Shown: positions 11,992 through 19,667 of the stretch, piece after piece
Numbering within the stretch: position 1 is the stretch's first letter
How the letters are laid out: the number at the start of each line of letters is the position of its first letter
IMG/VR virus record: IMGVR_UViG_3300031227_000314
Span: 1-27,961 of that record
Origin: a virus
Direction: 5' to 3' (one strand)
DNA: 27,961 nucleotides
Position numbers and translations under genes: made by a program
The notes under the pieces: model-generated
The model's database searches: none
What the model saw: the letters and a program-made list of their open reading frames with translations, nothing else
What the model was told of the DNA's origin: nothing

Positions 11992-13801
11992 GTTCTCCCC
12001 ATTCTATGGCTCGGTGCCAAGCGGGTATGAGGAGAACCTCAAGTGGCGCGCCAAGGTCCATAGGCGTGCCCTTGAGGATCCAGAGTTCGTGGCAGGTATC
12101 TGGGAGGCCTGCTCGAAGGACATCCTCTTCTACATGGCCGGCTTCCTTTGGACGTATGATCCGAGGAAGCGCCCGTGGGCGAAAGTGCCCTTCATTCCCT
12201 ATGAGTTCCAGGAAGAATCTCTCGAAGTCATCCTGAGCTGTATCGGAGTAGAGGATCTACTCATCCTCAAGTCACGAGACATGGGCGCTTCATGGATGAA
12301 CGCCGTGGCATGTGAATGGATGTGGCACTTCTCGAAGTCAGAAGGCAGCCTCCTGTTTGGGTCCAGAACAGAGGAGTACGTCGAGTCGAAGGACGGCAAC
12401 CCGAAGTCATTATTTTTTAAGATTGACTACATCCTGAATACGCAGCCTGAGTGGCTGCTACCTGAAGGGTTCAATATCCATAATCGAGAGTGCAGAAGTA
12501 AATTGCATCTCCGAAACCCGGCCACCGGCTACGTCATTGATGGAGAGTCGACGACTGGGGACTTTGCTCGTGGCGATCGCCGGACAGCAATTCTTCTAGA
12601 TGAGTTTGCCGCCGTTGAGAACGGCCATAAGGTTCTCGGCTCGACTCGTGACGTGACCAACTCTCGGATCTTTAATAGTACCCCAGCAGGTACAGGGAAC
12701 GCATTCTATGCCATTTCTCAGACGAATATCAGAACTCTTAGGCTTCACTGGACTCTTCATCCCGAGAAAGCTCGCGGTCTGTACACAACCGATAAGCAAG
12801 GATGTCTCGAGGTCCTCGACCAGGACGGTTATTCGGATGAATACCACCCGATACTTGATGGTAAGACACGATCGCCTTGGTACGATCGTGAGTGCGAGCG
12901 TTGTGTCTCCGTTAGGGAAATTGCTGCAGAACTCGACATGGACTTCGGGTCCTCCCAGTCCCAGTTTTTCGACGTCCCCAAAGTCAATGAAGCGATAAGA
13001 AAGTACGCTAGAACGCCAGGTATGGTTGGCGATCTCGAATATGACATACAGACCGGCGAGCCAGACGAATTTCGCGACAGCGCGAACGGCCTATTGAAGC
13101 TGTGGGTTCAGTTAGATGGCAGCATGAAGCCATCACTGGAAACTAAGTATGTTATTGGGTGTGATGTTTCGGCCGGCAGTGGCGCATCGAATTCGTGCCT
13201 GGCAATTTGGGATAAGGTTCTTAGAACTAAGGCTGGTGAATTTACCACCCCATACGTCAGGCCAGAGGCCTTGGCTTATCAGGCCGTAGCTATTGCAAAA
13301 CTTTTTGGGAACGCCACGCTCATCTGGGAAGACCGTGGGCCTGGGCAGCAGTTCGGAGCCAGGATTCTCGATCTCAACTATGGGAATGTATTCACCAGGA
13401 AGGCTGTCTCTTCTATTACGAGAAGGCACACTGATAAGGCTGGATGGGCACCAGGGCGCGAGAGTAAGCTGCGTTTAATGGGTGCCTACCGAACAGCGAT
13501 AGAGAAGGATCGTTGCGCTAACTTCTCAAGGGAAGCACTGGAGGAATGCTTGGAATATATTTTCGACGGCCAAGGCGGAGTAAAGCATGCCGCTGAAGAT
13601 GACAAGATGGATCCATCTGGAGCTAACGCGCAACATGGCGACCGCGTCATGGCCGACGCTATGGCTTGGCATTGCTGTACTGAAGTGAAGCCGAAGATAT
13701 GCCAAGAGCAGCCGGAGATTCCAATAGGGAGTCTTGCTTGGCGTAAGCAGCAGCGTAATAAAAAGAAAGAAAACAAAGGGGAACTAGGTAACGGGTGGTA
13801 A
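11984..13801 (+). CDS. terL: Terminase large subunit (packaging ATPase/nuclease)
   Basis: This 605-residue motor protein pumps DNA into the procapsid and cuts it. The ATPase domain shows a Walker A variant, KSRDMGASW (96-104), then Walker B with the catalytic Glu in ILLDEF (203-208), and the coupling motif STPAGTGNAF. The RNase H-like nuclease domain has Asp394 in VIGCDVSAG, an acidic pair in LIWEDRGPG, and Asp553 in HGDRVMADA, the usual three acidic positions. The length is close to that of T7-type terminases. The start is TTG at 11984, preceded by GAGGGAG and overlapping the upstream gene by 8 bases. The packaging strategy (cos or pac) cannot be told. Confidence 0.95.
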   Translation: MSKFSPFYGSVPSGYEENLKWRAKVHRRALEDPEFVAGIWEACSKDILFYMAGFLWTYDPRKRPWAKVPFIPYEFQEESLEVILSCIGVEDLLILKSRDMGASWMNAVACEWMWHFSKSEGSLLFGSRTEEYVESKDGNPKSLFFKIDYILNTQPEWLLPEGFNIHNRECRSKLHLRNPATGYVIDGESTTGDFARGDRRTAILLDEFAAVENGHKVLGSTRDVTNSRIFNSTPAGTGNAFYAISQTNIRTLRLHWTLHPEKARGLYTTDKQGCLEVLDQDGYSDEYHPILDGKTRSPWYDRECERCVSVREIAAELDMDFGSSQSQFFDVPKVNEAIRKYARTPGMVGDLEYDIQTGEPDEFRDSANGLLKLWVQLDGSMKPSLETKYVIGCDVSAGSGASNSCLAIWDKVLRTKAGEFTTPYVRPEALAYQAVAIAKLFGNATLIWEDRGPGQQFGARILDLNYGNVFTRKAVSSITRRHTDKAGWAPGRESKLRLMGAYRTAIEKDRCANFSREALEECLEYIFDGQGGVKHAAEDDKMDPSGANAQHGDRVMADAMAWHCCTEVKPKICQEQPEIPIGSLAWRKQQRNKKKENKGELGNGW

Positions 13802-13817
13802 CGCCCAGGAGAAGCAC

Positions 13818-15551
13818 ATGAGTGATTTGCTACCAGAAGCGGATTTTACGAAACTAAAGGAAGCTATCGAGTGGTCCCAAAAGCGACTTGAACGTCCAAG
13901 GGCAAACCGTATCGCTGCCGTACGGCAGTACGTTGGGTCTCATTATCATGAGGATGGCTCTGATCGTAACATACCGCTTCCGCTTCTTAAGATGGCGGTC
14001 TCTATCTATACTCGCCAATTGGCACCGAAGTCGCCGCGTGTCATGATGACGTCTAAGTATCCGGAATATCGTGCTACTGCCGCTAGTCATGAGGCTGCCG
14101 TTAATAAGATCCCCGGCGAGATTAACCTGACGCAGACATTCAGGCGCATCATGATGGAAGCCCTCTTCTCTATGGGCATTGCAAAATGTGGACTGTCCAC
14201 GTCACGCATCATTATGGAAGAGGAATATGGAGAGCCTTTCGTTGACAATGTGCCATTGAGTAACTTCTTTGTCGACCTCTCCGTAGATGATGCGCGGAGG
14301 TGCCAGTTTATGGGGAACGATAAAGAGTTCTCGTATGAGGAGCTGCAAGATGGGACCTGGCTCAGCACGAAGGCCAAGAAGGACTTGCAAAAGGACGACT
14401 CTGATGTCGTTGATTCAAATGGGCAAGTAAAGGCCAAGACTATAATTGGTGGCGGTGCCCCGGTAATGTTCAAGGAGCGCGTCACACTGCGTGATGTATG
14501 GCTCCCTGATGAGCGGCTTATGGTAACGTATCAAGTCTCCAATGGTAAGCAGCTCCATGTGTCAGCATGGGATGACGATCCAGAGAGTCCGTACACTATA
14601 CTTGGGTTCGACTGGGTTCCTGGGAATGTGTTGCCGCTGGCTCCGGCTGCGTCTCTCTATGATCTGCATGAATTAGCCAACGCCCTCTTTAGGAAAATGG
14701 GGAAAGGCGCTGACTCCCAAAAGGCAGTCCTCGGTTTCGGTGGCGATGATGATGAGAGCGTCAACAGCTTCAGGGATGCCGCAGACGGACAAGGGATCCT
14801 ATATGCCGGCACTCCGCCTCAGCTCTTGAGGGCTGGCGGTATCGATCCCCAGACGCTCGCGTTCGAGCTTCAAGTCAAGGAGCTGTTTAGCTACTTCGCC
14901 GGTAACTTGGACAGTATCGGGGGGCTTGCCCCGATGACGGATACAGTTGGCCAGGATAAGCTTCTTCAGCAGGCTGCCAATGCTTCGTTGCGCGACATGG
15001 GTGATGCCGCTGCAATATTCTACAAGAAGATCTTCGAGACGCTCAGCTATTATGAGTACAGCGATCCAGTGAAGGAACGTACGATCGAGAAGAAGATTCC
15101 TGGAATGACATCTGGGGTGCAGTCTAAGTTCGGCCCCAGGGACAAGGAAAAGGTCCCCTATGATGACCTCGATCTCGATATCGATCTCTACAGCCTCGCA
15201 GACGAATCGCCCCAAGTCAAGTACCAGAAACTCCGAATGTTCGTAAGGGAGGACCTCCCTGAGCTTGCGCCGCTTATCGAGGCGCAAGGTGGTTCCATCG
15301 ACATTGCTGCAATCATTTCTTTGATGTCGAAGTACGCTGACATGCCTGAAATCGCGGAGATCGTGCAGTTCGTTGAGAACGTAAATGTCGCCGATCGGGC
15401 CGGCGGACAAGGTGGAGGAGGTTCGAAGACGACAGAGTCGGTTCGCCGCAATGTCCCAGGAACACCCTCGCAGGCGGGGAGGGCACAGATCATGACACAG
15501 GCGCTGGCTGGAATGGCGCAACCCAGTGAGGCTGCTGCACTTGGGAAGTAA
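13818..15551 (+). CDS. Portal protein
   Basis: This 577-residue protein directly follows the large terminase and precedes scaffold and capsid genes, the standard portal position. Its length and its N-terminal pattern (IAAVRQYVGSHY, then NIPLPLLKMAVSIYTRQLAP, then PRVMM) are typical of portals from podovirus-like and environmental phages. A dodecameric ring forms the DNA entry channel and terminase docking site. The C-terminal part contains the usual long helical segment (around TVGQDKLLQQAANASLRDMG) and ends in a Gly-rich linker and an Ala/Gln-rich tail. AGGAGAAGCAC precedes the ATG. It was recognised by context and pattern, not by a catalytic motif. Confidence 0.88.
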   Translation: MSDLLPEADFTKLKEAIEWSQKRLERPRANRIAAVRQYVGSHYHEDGSDRNIPLPLLKMAVSIYTRQLAPKSPRVMMTSKYPEYRATAASHEAAVNKIPGEINLTQTFRRIMMEALFSMGIAKCGLSTSRIIMEEEYGEPFVDNVPLSNFFVDLSVDDARRCQFMGNDKEFSYEELQDGTWLSTKAKKDLQKDDSDVVDSNGQVKAKTIIGGGAPVMFKERVTLRDVWLPDERLMVTYQVSNGKQLHVSAWDDDPESPYTILGFDWVPGNVLPLAPAASLYDLHELANALFRKMGKGADSQKAVLGFGGDDDESVNSFRDAADGQGILYAGTPPQLLRAGGIDPQTLAFELQVKELFSYFAGNLDSIGGLAPMTDTVGQDKLLQQAANASLRDMGDAAAIFYKKIFETLSYYEYSDPVKERTIEKKIPGMTSGVQSKFGPRDKEKVPYDDLDLDIDLYSLADESPQVKYQKLRMFVREDLPELAPLIEAQGGSIDIAAIISLMSKYADMPEIAEIVQFVENVNVADRAGGQGGGGSKTTESVRRNVPGTPSQAGRAQIMTQALAGMAQPSEAAALGK

Positions 15552-15566
15552 GCTTTATAATTTTGG

Positions 15567-15596
15567 TTGACAAAACATGTCGAAAAGGAGTATAGT
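15567..15596 (+). promoter_or_regulatory. Sigma-70-type promoter inside the virion block
   Basis: TTGACA (15567-15572) and TATAGT (15591-15596) are 18 bases apart, the same layout as the promoter at 8747-8776. It lies 15 bases after the portal stop and could raise expression of scaffold and capsid. Confidence 0.7.
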
Positions 15597-15615
15597 AATA
15601 GACGGAGGAGATATA

Positions 15616-15963
15616 GTGGCTACGTATTGTTATACTGCTTTGAATGAAACGATCGAGCGTGATTATCCGATGGCGACCGTTCCGTGGACGTTCACGAAGG
15701 ACGGGGTTGTCTGGACAAGGGACCTAGCAGCCGAAAAGGTTGGGTATAAAGAACAAAAACGGTCCAACGCTCGATGGCCTATGGAACCATGTGTCGGCAG
15801 CGGAGTCAATCCAGAGGATGCGCAGAGGCTGCGCGATCACTTCGAGAAGTGTGGCGTACCAACTGAAGTACATCCTTCAGGGGACCCCGTCTATCGTACC
15901 CCGAAGCACCGAGAGCGTGCTCTAAAATGTCGTAATTTGCATGACAAGTCAAGTTTCAATTGA
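15616..15963 (+). CDS. Hypothetical protein between portal and scaffold
   Basis: This 115-residue protein starts MATYCYTALNETIERDYPMA if the GTG at 15616 is used. GGAGGAG lies 5 bases before that GTG, an ideal ribosome binding site. The frame is open to an ATG at 15577, but that longer form would overlap the -10 of a strong promoter, so I prefer GTG. The pattern 'MATY-Y' followed by a Trp/Thr-rich strand and a later PEDAQRLRDHFEKCGVPTEV helix is seen in small phage proteins next to portals, as recalled from memory. The function is unknown. Confidence 0.72.
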   Translation: MATYCYTALNETIERDYPMATVPWTFTKDGVVWTRDLAAEKVGYKEQKRSNARWPMEPCVGSGVNPEDAQRLRDHFEKCGVPTEVHPSGDPVYRTPKHRERALKCRNLHDKSSFN

Positions 15964-15973
15964 GGAGAGAGAA

Positions 15974-17065
15974 ATGCCACTTGATGAAGACTTCCTGAAA
16001 GAGATCGACGAAGCCGCCGACGAATCATTAGCCGAGACACATGGCCAGGAAGAAGAGGACTTAGACGATGGCAGACCTGACGAAAGCGGAATACGAGGAG
16101 AGGGACAGGAAACACCAGGAGATGGTGAAGAAGGAAACCCCGAAGGAGAGAACGCAGAGGTATCAGCGGGCACTGACAAAGGCGATAGTGGCGGAGTCGA
16201 ATCCGAGGCAGCGGAAGGACTGGGAAGTGAGATTAATGGAGGTGACGGAGCATCTAAAGGAACGTTACGGGAGCGACTAGACGCCGCAGGTGATGGCGAG
16301 ACTATCGAGGTTTCTAACGAGGAACTTGCTGAGTTATCGAAGCAGGGGCAGCAGGAGCCTACCGTCTCGGATGACCTGCTGACGCGAGCCCTGGAGGCAG
16401 GAATTCCGTTGCGTGAGGCGAGGAAGTTTCCCAGCGAGGAGCTACTGACCAGTGCTGTCGAGGCCATTGAGCGCGTCAAAGAACCAAACAAGAAGGATGA
16501 GGAAGAGGCGGACCCACTCGCTAATCTACCCGAGCTGGACCCGGAGGTTGTTGACCCTGCTGTCATTGAATACTTCAATGCGATGAAGGAAGTCATCAAG
16601 CTGCAGCAGGAGAGGATCCAATCCCAGAAGGCGACTGCCTCGCAGAGTGATGTAGAGGCAAATGCACGGCAGGCTGCTCAACTCGAAGTGTGGTTTGACG
16701 AGCGATGTGCCGCCCTCGATCTTGAGAAGACACTCGGTAATGGAAAATACAATGCGCTAGTGCAGGGCTCTGCTGAGCGTGTAAGCCGCGACAAGCTAAT
16801 CAATCAGATCAGTGTGCTCATGGCCGGCTATGAACAGTCCAACCAGGCTGTGCCGCCGCAAGATGAGATCTTCGCTCAGGCTGCGAAGCTTGCCTTAGGA
16901 GATGAGATTGCTGCTCGTAAGGAAGCGAAGCTCAAGTATGCTCTCAAGAAGCGTTCTGGGACTCATACCCGCCGTGCCGGCAGCTCAGGCAAGGGTAAAG
17001 CATCATCTGAGGAATCGGCTGATGCTGCTGCTATCAAAATGCTAGAGGAGAAATTTGGAGCATGA
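15974..17065 (+). CDS. Scaffold (capsid assembly) protein
   Basis: This 363-residue protein sits between portal and major capsid genes, where scaffolds are normally encoded. It is very acidic at the N-terminus (residues 1 to about 95 are a Gly/Glu/Asp/Ser low-complexity stretch). It then becomes helical and charged, with a likely coiled coil (IEYFNAMKEVIKLQQERIQ) and a basic C-terminus (KYALKKRSGTHTRRAG), as in T7 gp9-like scaffolds, whose basic tail binds capsid protein. The ATG at 15974 follows GGAGAGAGAA. An upstream in-frame ATG at 15941 overlaps the previous gene. Part of its low-complexity region doubles as another gene (16068..16280). Confidence 0.85.
   Translation: MPLDEDFLKEIDEAADESLAETHGQEEEDLDDGRPDESGIRGEGQETPGDGEEGNPEGENAEVSAGTDKGDSGGVESEAAEGLGSEINGGDGASKGTLRERLDAAGDGETIEVSNEELAELSKQGQQEPTVSDDLLTRALEAGIPLREARKFPSEELLTSAVEAIERVKEPNKKDEEEADPLANLPELDPEVVDPAVIEYFNAMKEVIKLQQERIQSQKATASQSDVEANARQAAQLEVWFDERCAALDLEKTLGNGKYNALVQGSAERVSRDKLINQISVLMAGYEQSNQAVPPQDEIFAQAAKLALGDEIAARKEAKLKYALKKRSGTHTRRAGSSGKGKASSEESADAAAIKMLEEKFGA
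16068..16280 (+). CDS. Nested out-of-frame gene inside the scaffold gene
   Basis: A 70-residue frame, one base out of register with the scaffold, reads MADLTKAEYEERDRKHQEM, then TPKERTQRYQRALTKAIVA, and ends LKERYGSD. It is a charged, helix-forming sequence with well-mixed residues and looks like a real protein. In the same bases the scaffold frame gives only Gly/Glu/Asp/Ser low complexity. The ATG is preceded by GAGG at 9 bases. This suggests that the small frame is under selection and that the scaffold tolerates it. No homologue was recognised. An alternative is chance, but long composition-balanced shadows are uncommon. Confidence 0.5.
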   Translation: MADLTKAEYEERDRKHQEMVKKETPKERTQRYQRALTKAIVAESNPRQRKDWEVRLMEVTEHLKERYGSD

Positions 17066-17659
17066 TAGCAGAAATCAAGAAAACATGTTCGCGTTGTGGG
17101 ACGGAGAAGCCTCTGAGTGGGTTCTCGAAGCGTAAGGCTAACTCTGACGGGTATCACTACAACTGTCTTGAGTGTACTCGGGCTGAAGGGAGAAAGCGCA
17201 GTCGCTTAAGTGCTGAACAGTGTAGACAGCGATCACGGGAATATCGCCGGTTGCATCCGAAGGCTTGTAATGATCGCACAAAGCAGTGGCGCGCCAAGCA
17301 GGACATTGAGGGGCTTCGCGCAAAGGGGGCGAAGTCGACATTATGCAGCTGACCGCTTTGAAATGGCGTTAAAAAGTTCACAATACAGCGCAAAAAGGCG
17401 TGGCTACATGCCATGTACCAATACAAGAGATGAGGTAGCCAATGCGTTTACTGGCTACTGTAGTATTTGCGGAATCCATGAGGATGACGTTAAAGGTCGC
17501 CTGAACATGGATCACGATCATACGAACGGAGCGTTCCGGGGTTGGTTATGCAGGAATTGTAATTTACTTCTTGCGAATGCCAGGGAATCTGCAGAGATTC
17601 TAAGAAATGCGGCAGACTACACGGAGTGTAAGAAGGAACTTGAAACACTAGGTAACTAA
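17062..17659 (+). pseudogene. Endonuclease VII-type HNH nuclease, split by a frameshift
   Basis: Two frames together make one about 198-residue nuclease. Frame one (17062 to 17352) starts by ATGA overlap with the scaffold stop and has a zinc ribbon, CSRCGTEKPLSGF...CLEC, followed by a basic stretch (RRLHPKACNDRTKQWRAK). The second frame, readable from about 17330 to 17659, has RRGYMPCTNTRDEV, then YCSICG, LNMDHDH and FRGWLCRNCNLLL. This is the His-Asp-His and four-Cys arrangement of recombination endonuclease VII, which in T4 cuts branched DNA. The frames meet near a G5 run (17325-17329), where removing one G restores continuity. It may be a broken homing endonuclease, a programmed +1 shift or a base-calling error. 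Confidence 0.82.
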
Positions 17660-17679
17660 TACATAAGGAATGATCACTA

Positions 17680-18717
17680 ATGGCATTGCAATTTTCTGAT
17701 ATCGACGACGCGGTGTTGAGCACTCAAGAGGCGCTGATTAAGAAGGGCGCTTTTTTGGACATGCAGTCTGACCTCACAGATCATGTGGCGGTCAGAGAGA
17801 TGTGGAAGGAACGCAAGAAGGTTTTTGACGGAGGTTATCCGTGGCAGTGGCAGGTCCAGATGGATCACAACTACTCTGCCAAGGCAGTCGCTCTCTATGA
17901 GACCGACACCAGTGCATTCACTGACACGTTGGTCGAGGCAGAGCTGACGCCGCGCCACGTCAACGCGCACTACATCTATGACAAGCGAGAGCCGGCATTC
18001 CAGCGCGGTGGCAAGGCTATCGTTGATCTCGTGAAGTCTCGCTACATCGCGATGATGGTCTCGTTGTTTGAGTATCTTGAGGAAGTGCTTTGGACGAAGC
18101 CGGCCGACAGCACCGATACGACCACCCCGTACGGGCTCACCTACTGGGTTGTCAAGAATGCTACTGAAGGCTTCAATGGCGGAGACCCGGCTGGTTTCGC
18201 CGATGGCCGTGCCGGCATTAGTACTGGCGCTTATGCTCGCTATGCGAACTACACTGCGGCTTACACCGAGATCTCGAAAGAGGACCTGGTTCGTAAGATG
18301 CGGCGTGCGACTCGCAAGACGAAGTTCCGCTCGCCCGTCTCTCACTCTCAGCCCGAGTTGGCTGGTATGAAGAACGGTGTCTATACCAATGACGAAGTCA
18401 TCGGTATCCTTGAGGAACTTCTCGAAGCCCAGAACATGAATCTCGGTAACGACATTGCCAGCAAAGACGGAAAGACCCTGTTCAAGGGTACTCCGGTTCA
18501 ATACGCTCCCTACTTGGACAATGACACCGAGAACCCGATCTACATGTTGGATTGGAAGTGGCTCGCTGTCGGCGTGATGAGTGGCTGGGAAAATCAGTTG
18601 ACCGCGCCCTACATGGTGCCCGGAAAGCATAACGTCCGTAGAGTCGATCTTGATGCAACACTCCAGATGGCCTGCACAAACTTAAGACGCCAAGCTGTCA
18701 TCTACGACAATAGCTAA
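17680..18717 (+). CDS. Major capsid protein
   Basis: This 345-residue protein follows scaffold and nuclease genes and precedes a decoration-like gene, the usual capsid position. It has a typical capsid size and a mixed composition with many aromatic residues. Its N-terminus (FSDIDDAVLSTQEALIKKGA) is helical, and a middle stretch reads YWVVKNATEGFNGGDPAGF. HK97 fold membership is inferred, since capsids diverge beyond motif recognition. AAGGA lies about 11 bases before the ATG, a rather weak spacing. A hairpin follows the stop. A long antisense frame on the same bases is a shadow. Confidence 0.88.
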   Translation: MALQFSDIDDAVLSTQEALIKKGAFLDMQSDLTDHVAVREMWKERKKVFDGGYPWQWQVQMDHNYSAKAVALYETDTSAFTDTLVEAELTPRHVNAHYIYDKREPAFQRGGKAIVDLVKSRYIAMMVSLFEYLEEVLWTKPADSTDTTTPYGLTYWVVKNATEGFNGGDPAGFADGRAGISTGAYARYANYTAAYTEISKEDLVRKMRRATRKTKFRSPVSHSQPELAGMKNGVYTNDEVIGILEELLEAQNMNLGNDIASKDGKTLFKGTPVQYAPYLDNDTENPIYMLDWKWLAVGVMSGWENQLTAPYMVPGKHNVRRVDLDATLQMACTNLRRQAVIYDNS

Positions 18718-18724
18718 CTTACTT

Positions 18725-18746
18725 GCCCTTGCTATGTGGCAAGGGC
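18725..18746 (+). terminator. Hairpin after the capsid gene
   Basis: GCCCTTGC (18725-18732) pairs perfectly with GCAAGGGC (18739-18746) around loop TATGTG, 7 bases after the capsid stop. No T-run follows, so it may protect the capsid message or attenuate rather than fully terminate. Confidence 0.5.
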
Positions 18747-18779
18747 GCGAAACGTGTATTAGTTTAGAAAGGTACTACT

Positions 18780-19589
18780 ATGTCCGATAGAAGTTTGAAT
18801 GCGCACGTCAAGAAGGGGCGTGTCTTTCCTGAATTCGTGTATTTCGCCGGCACCACCGCTCTGGTTAAAGGCCAGGGTCTGTGCTGGAATTGGGATTACG
18901 GTACGGCCGCAGACGTGGACTATCGCAGGGATAACTATGTTGAGGTTCCGTCGATCACCAACTCTCGTCATTTCGCGGGCGTTACTGCCCGTGCGTATAC
19001 TGCCAAGAGTACCGGCCAGTGGGTCGAGATTTACGGCCCTGGCTCGTGCTGCGAGATCGCTCTTTACGGCACCCCGGCTATTGTGGCCGGCAGCAATGTC
19101 GTGATCGGTTGTCAGGCTGGCGGAACTTACGCCGGCTACTTCACGAGAATCGGGTTCGAGGGCGAAGGCTCTGCGGTTCCACTGCAGACCGTAGACGCCT
19201 CGGCTCCTGAGGTCCTGTATTGCCAGGCGAAGCTGCAGATTGGTAAGCCGTCTGGCCTCGTCGAGGTTGTGACTCTCGATACGGATGGTGGAGCTGTCAC
19301 CTTGATGGCTGGCGGGATCAGTTACTTCCCGGCCTCGGCTCTGGACACTGCTGACGCTACATTCACGATGGCCGACGGAACTGCCGAGCAGCAACGCAAG
19401 AAGTGGTACATCGAGGGCGATCTGGCTGATGCCTTCGACCTCGTTATCACCGTTAATGGCATTCAGCGTGACGGTGCCGATACGGCCCTTGCTACGCTGA
19501 CTGGCGACGACGACGGAGATGTCGCTGTATTGGAATGGAATTGCCAAAAGTGGGTCGAAGTCCTCGTTGTGGGATTTGTGATTGCGTAA
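18780..19589 (+). CDS. Probable capsid decoration or head protein
   Basis: This 269-residue protein is rich in Gly, Ala, Val and Thr with a beta-rich pattern (VPSITNSRHFAGVTARAYTA, SGQWVEIYGPG-like stretches). Such Gly/Val strands with an 'FAGV...' motif recur in phage decoration proteins downstream of capsid genes. AGAAAGG precedes the ATG. Flanking hairpins (18725-18746 and 19594-19655) suggest it may be transcribed at a level separate from its neighbours. The role is inferred from position and composition. Confidence 0.68.
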   Translation: MSDRSLNAHVKKGRVFPEFVYFAGTTALVKGQGLCWNWDYGTAADVDYRRDNYVEVPSITNSRHFAGVTARAYTAKSTGQWVEIYGPGSCCEIALYGTPAIVAGSNVVIGCQAGGTYAGYFTRIGFEGEGSAVPLQTVDASAPEVLYCQAKLQIGKPSGLVEVVTLDTDGGAVTLMAGGISYFPASALDTADATFTMADGTAEQQRKKWYIEGDLADAFDLVITVNGIQRDGADTALATLTGDDDGDVAVLEWNCQKWVEVLVVGFVIA

Positions 19590-19593
19590 TTCA

Positions 19594-19655
19594 CCGGGCA
19601 TCGCCCGGATCAAGGTCGCCACCCAGTGCTCTCTTCCTGGGTGGCGGCCACTTTT
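19594..19655 (+). terminator. Tandem hairpins with T4 tail
   Basis: CCGGGC (19594-19599) pairs with GCCCGG (19603-19608). Then CGCCACCCAG (19617-19626) pairs perfectly with CTGGGTGGCG (19637-19646), and TTTT follows at 19652. The second hairpin looks like an intrinsic terminator with a weak T-tract. Confidence 0.6.
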
Positions 19656-19667
19656 GTGGAGTGACAG

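Noticed and set aside
14799-15521. 240-codon antisense frame within the portal gene
   Set aside because: It has no ribosome binding site and lies opposite a well-supported portal gene; codon bias of GC-rich third positions creates such shadows.
15949-16599. 216-codon antisense frame opposite the scaffold gene
   Set aside because: The translation is a Ser/Pro low-complexity mirror of the acidic Gly/Glu region and has no start signal.
17677-18630. 317-codon antisense frame opposite the capsid gene
   Set aside because: It mirrors codon bias of the capsid gene, has no promoter or ribosome binding site, and runs against all neighbours.
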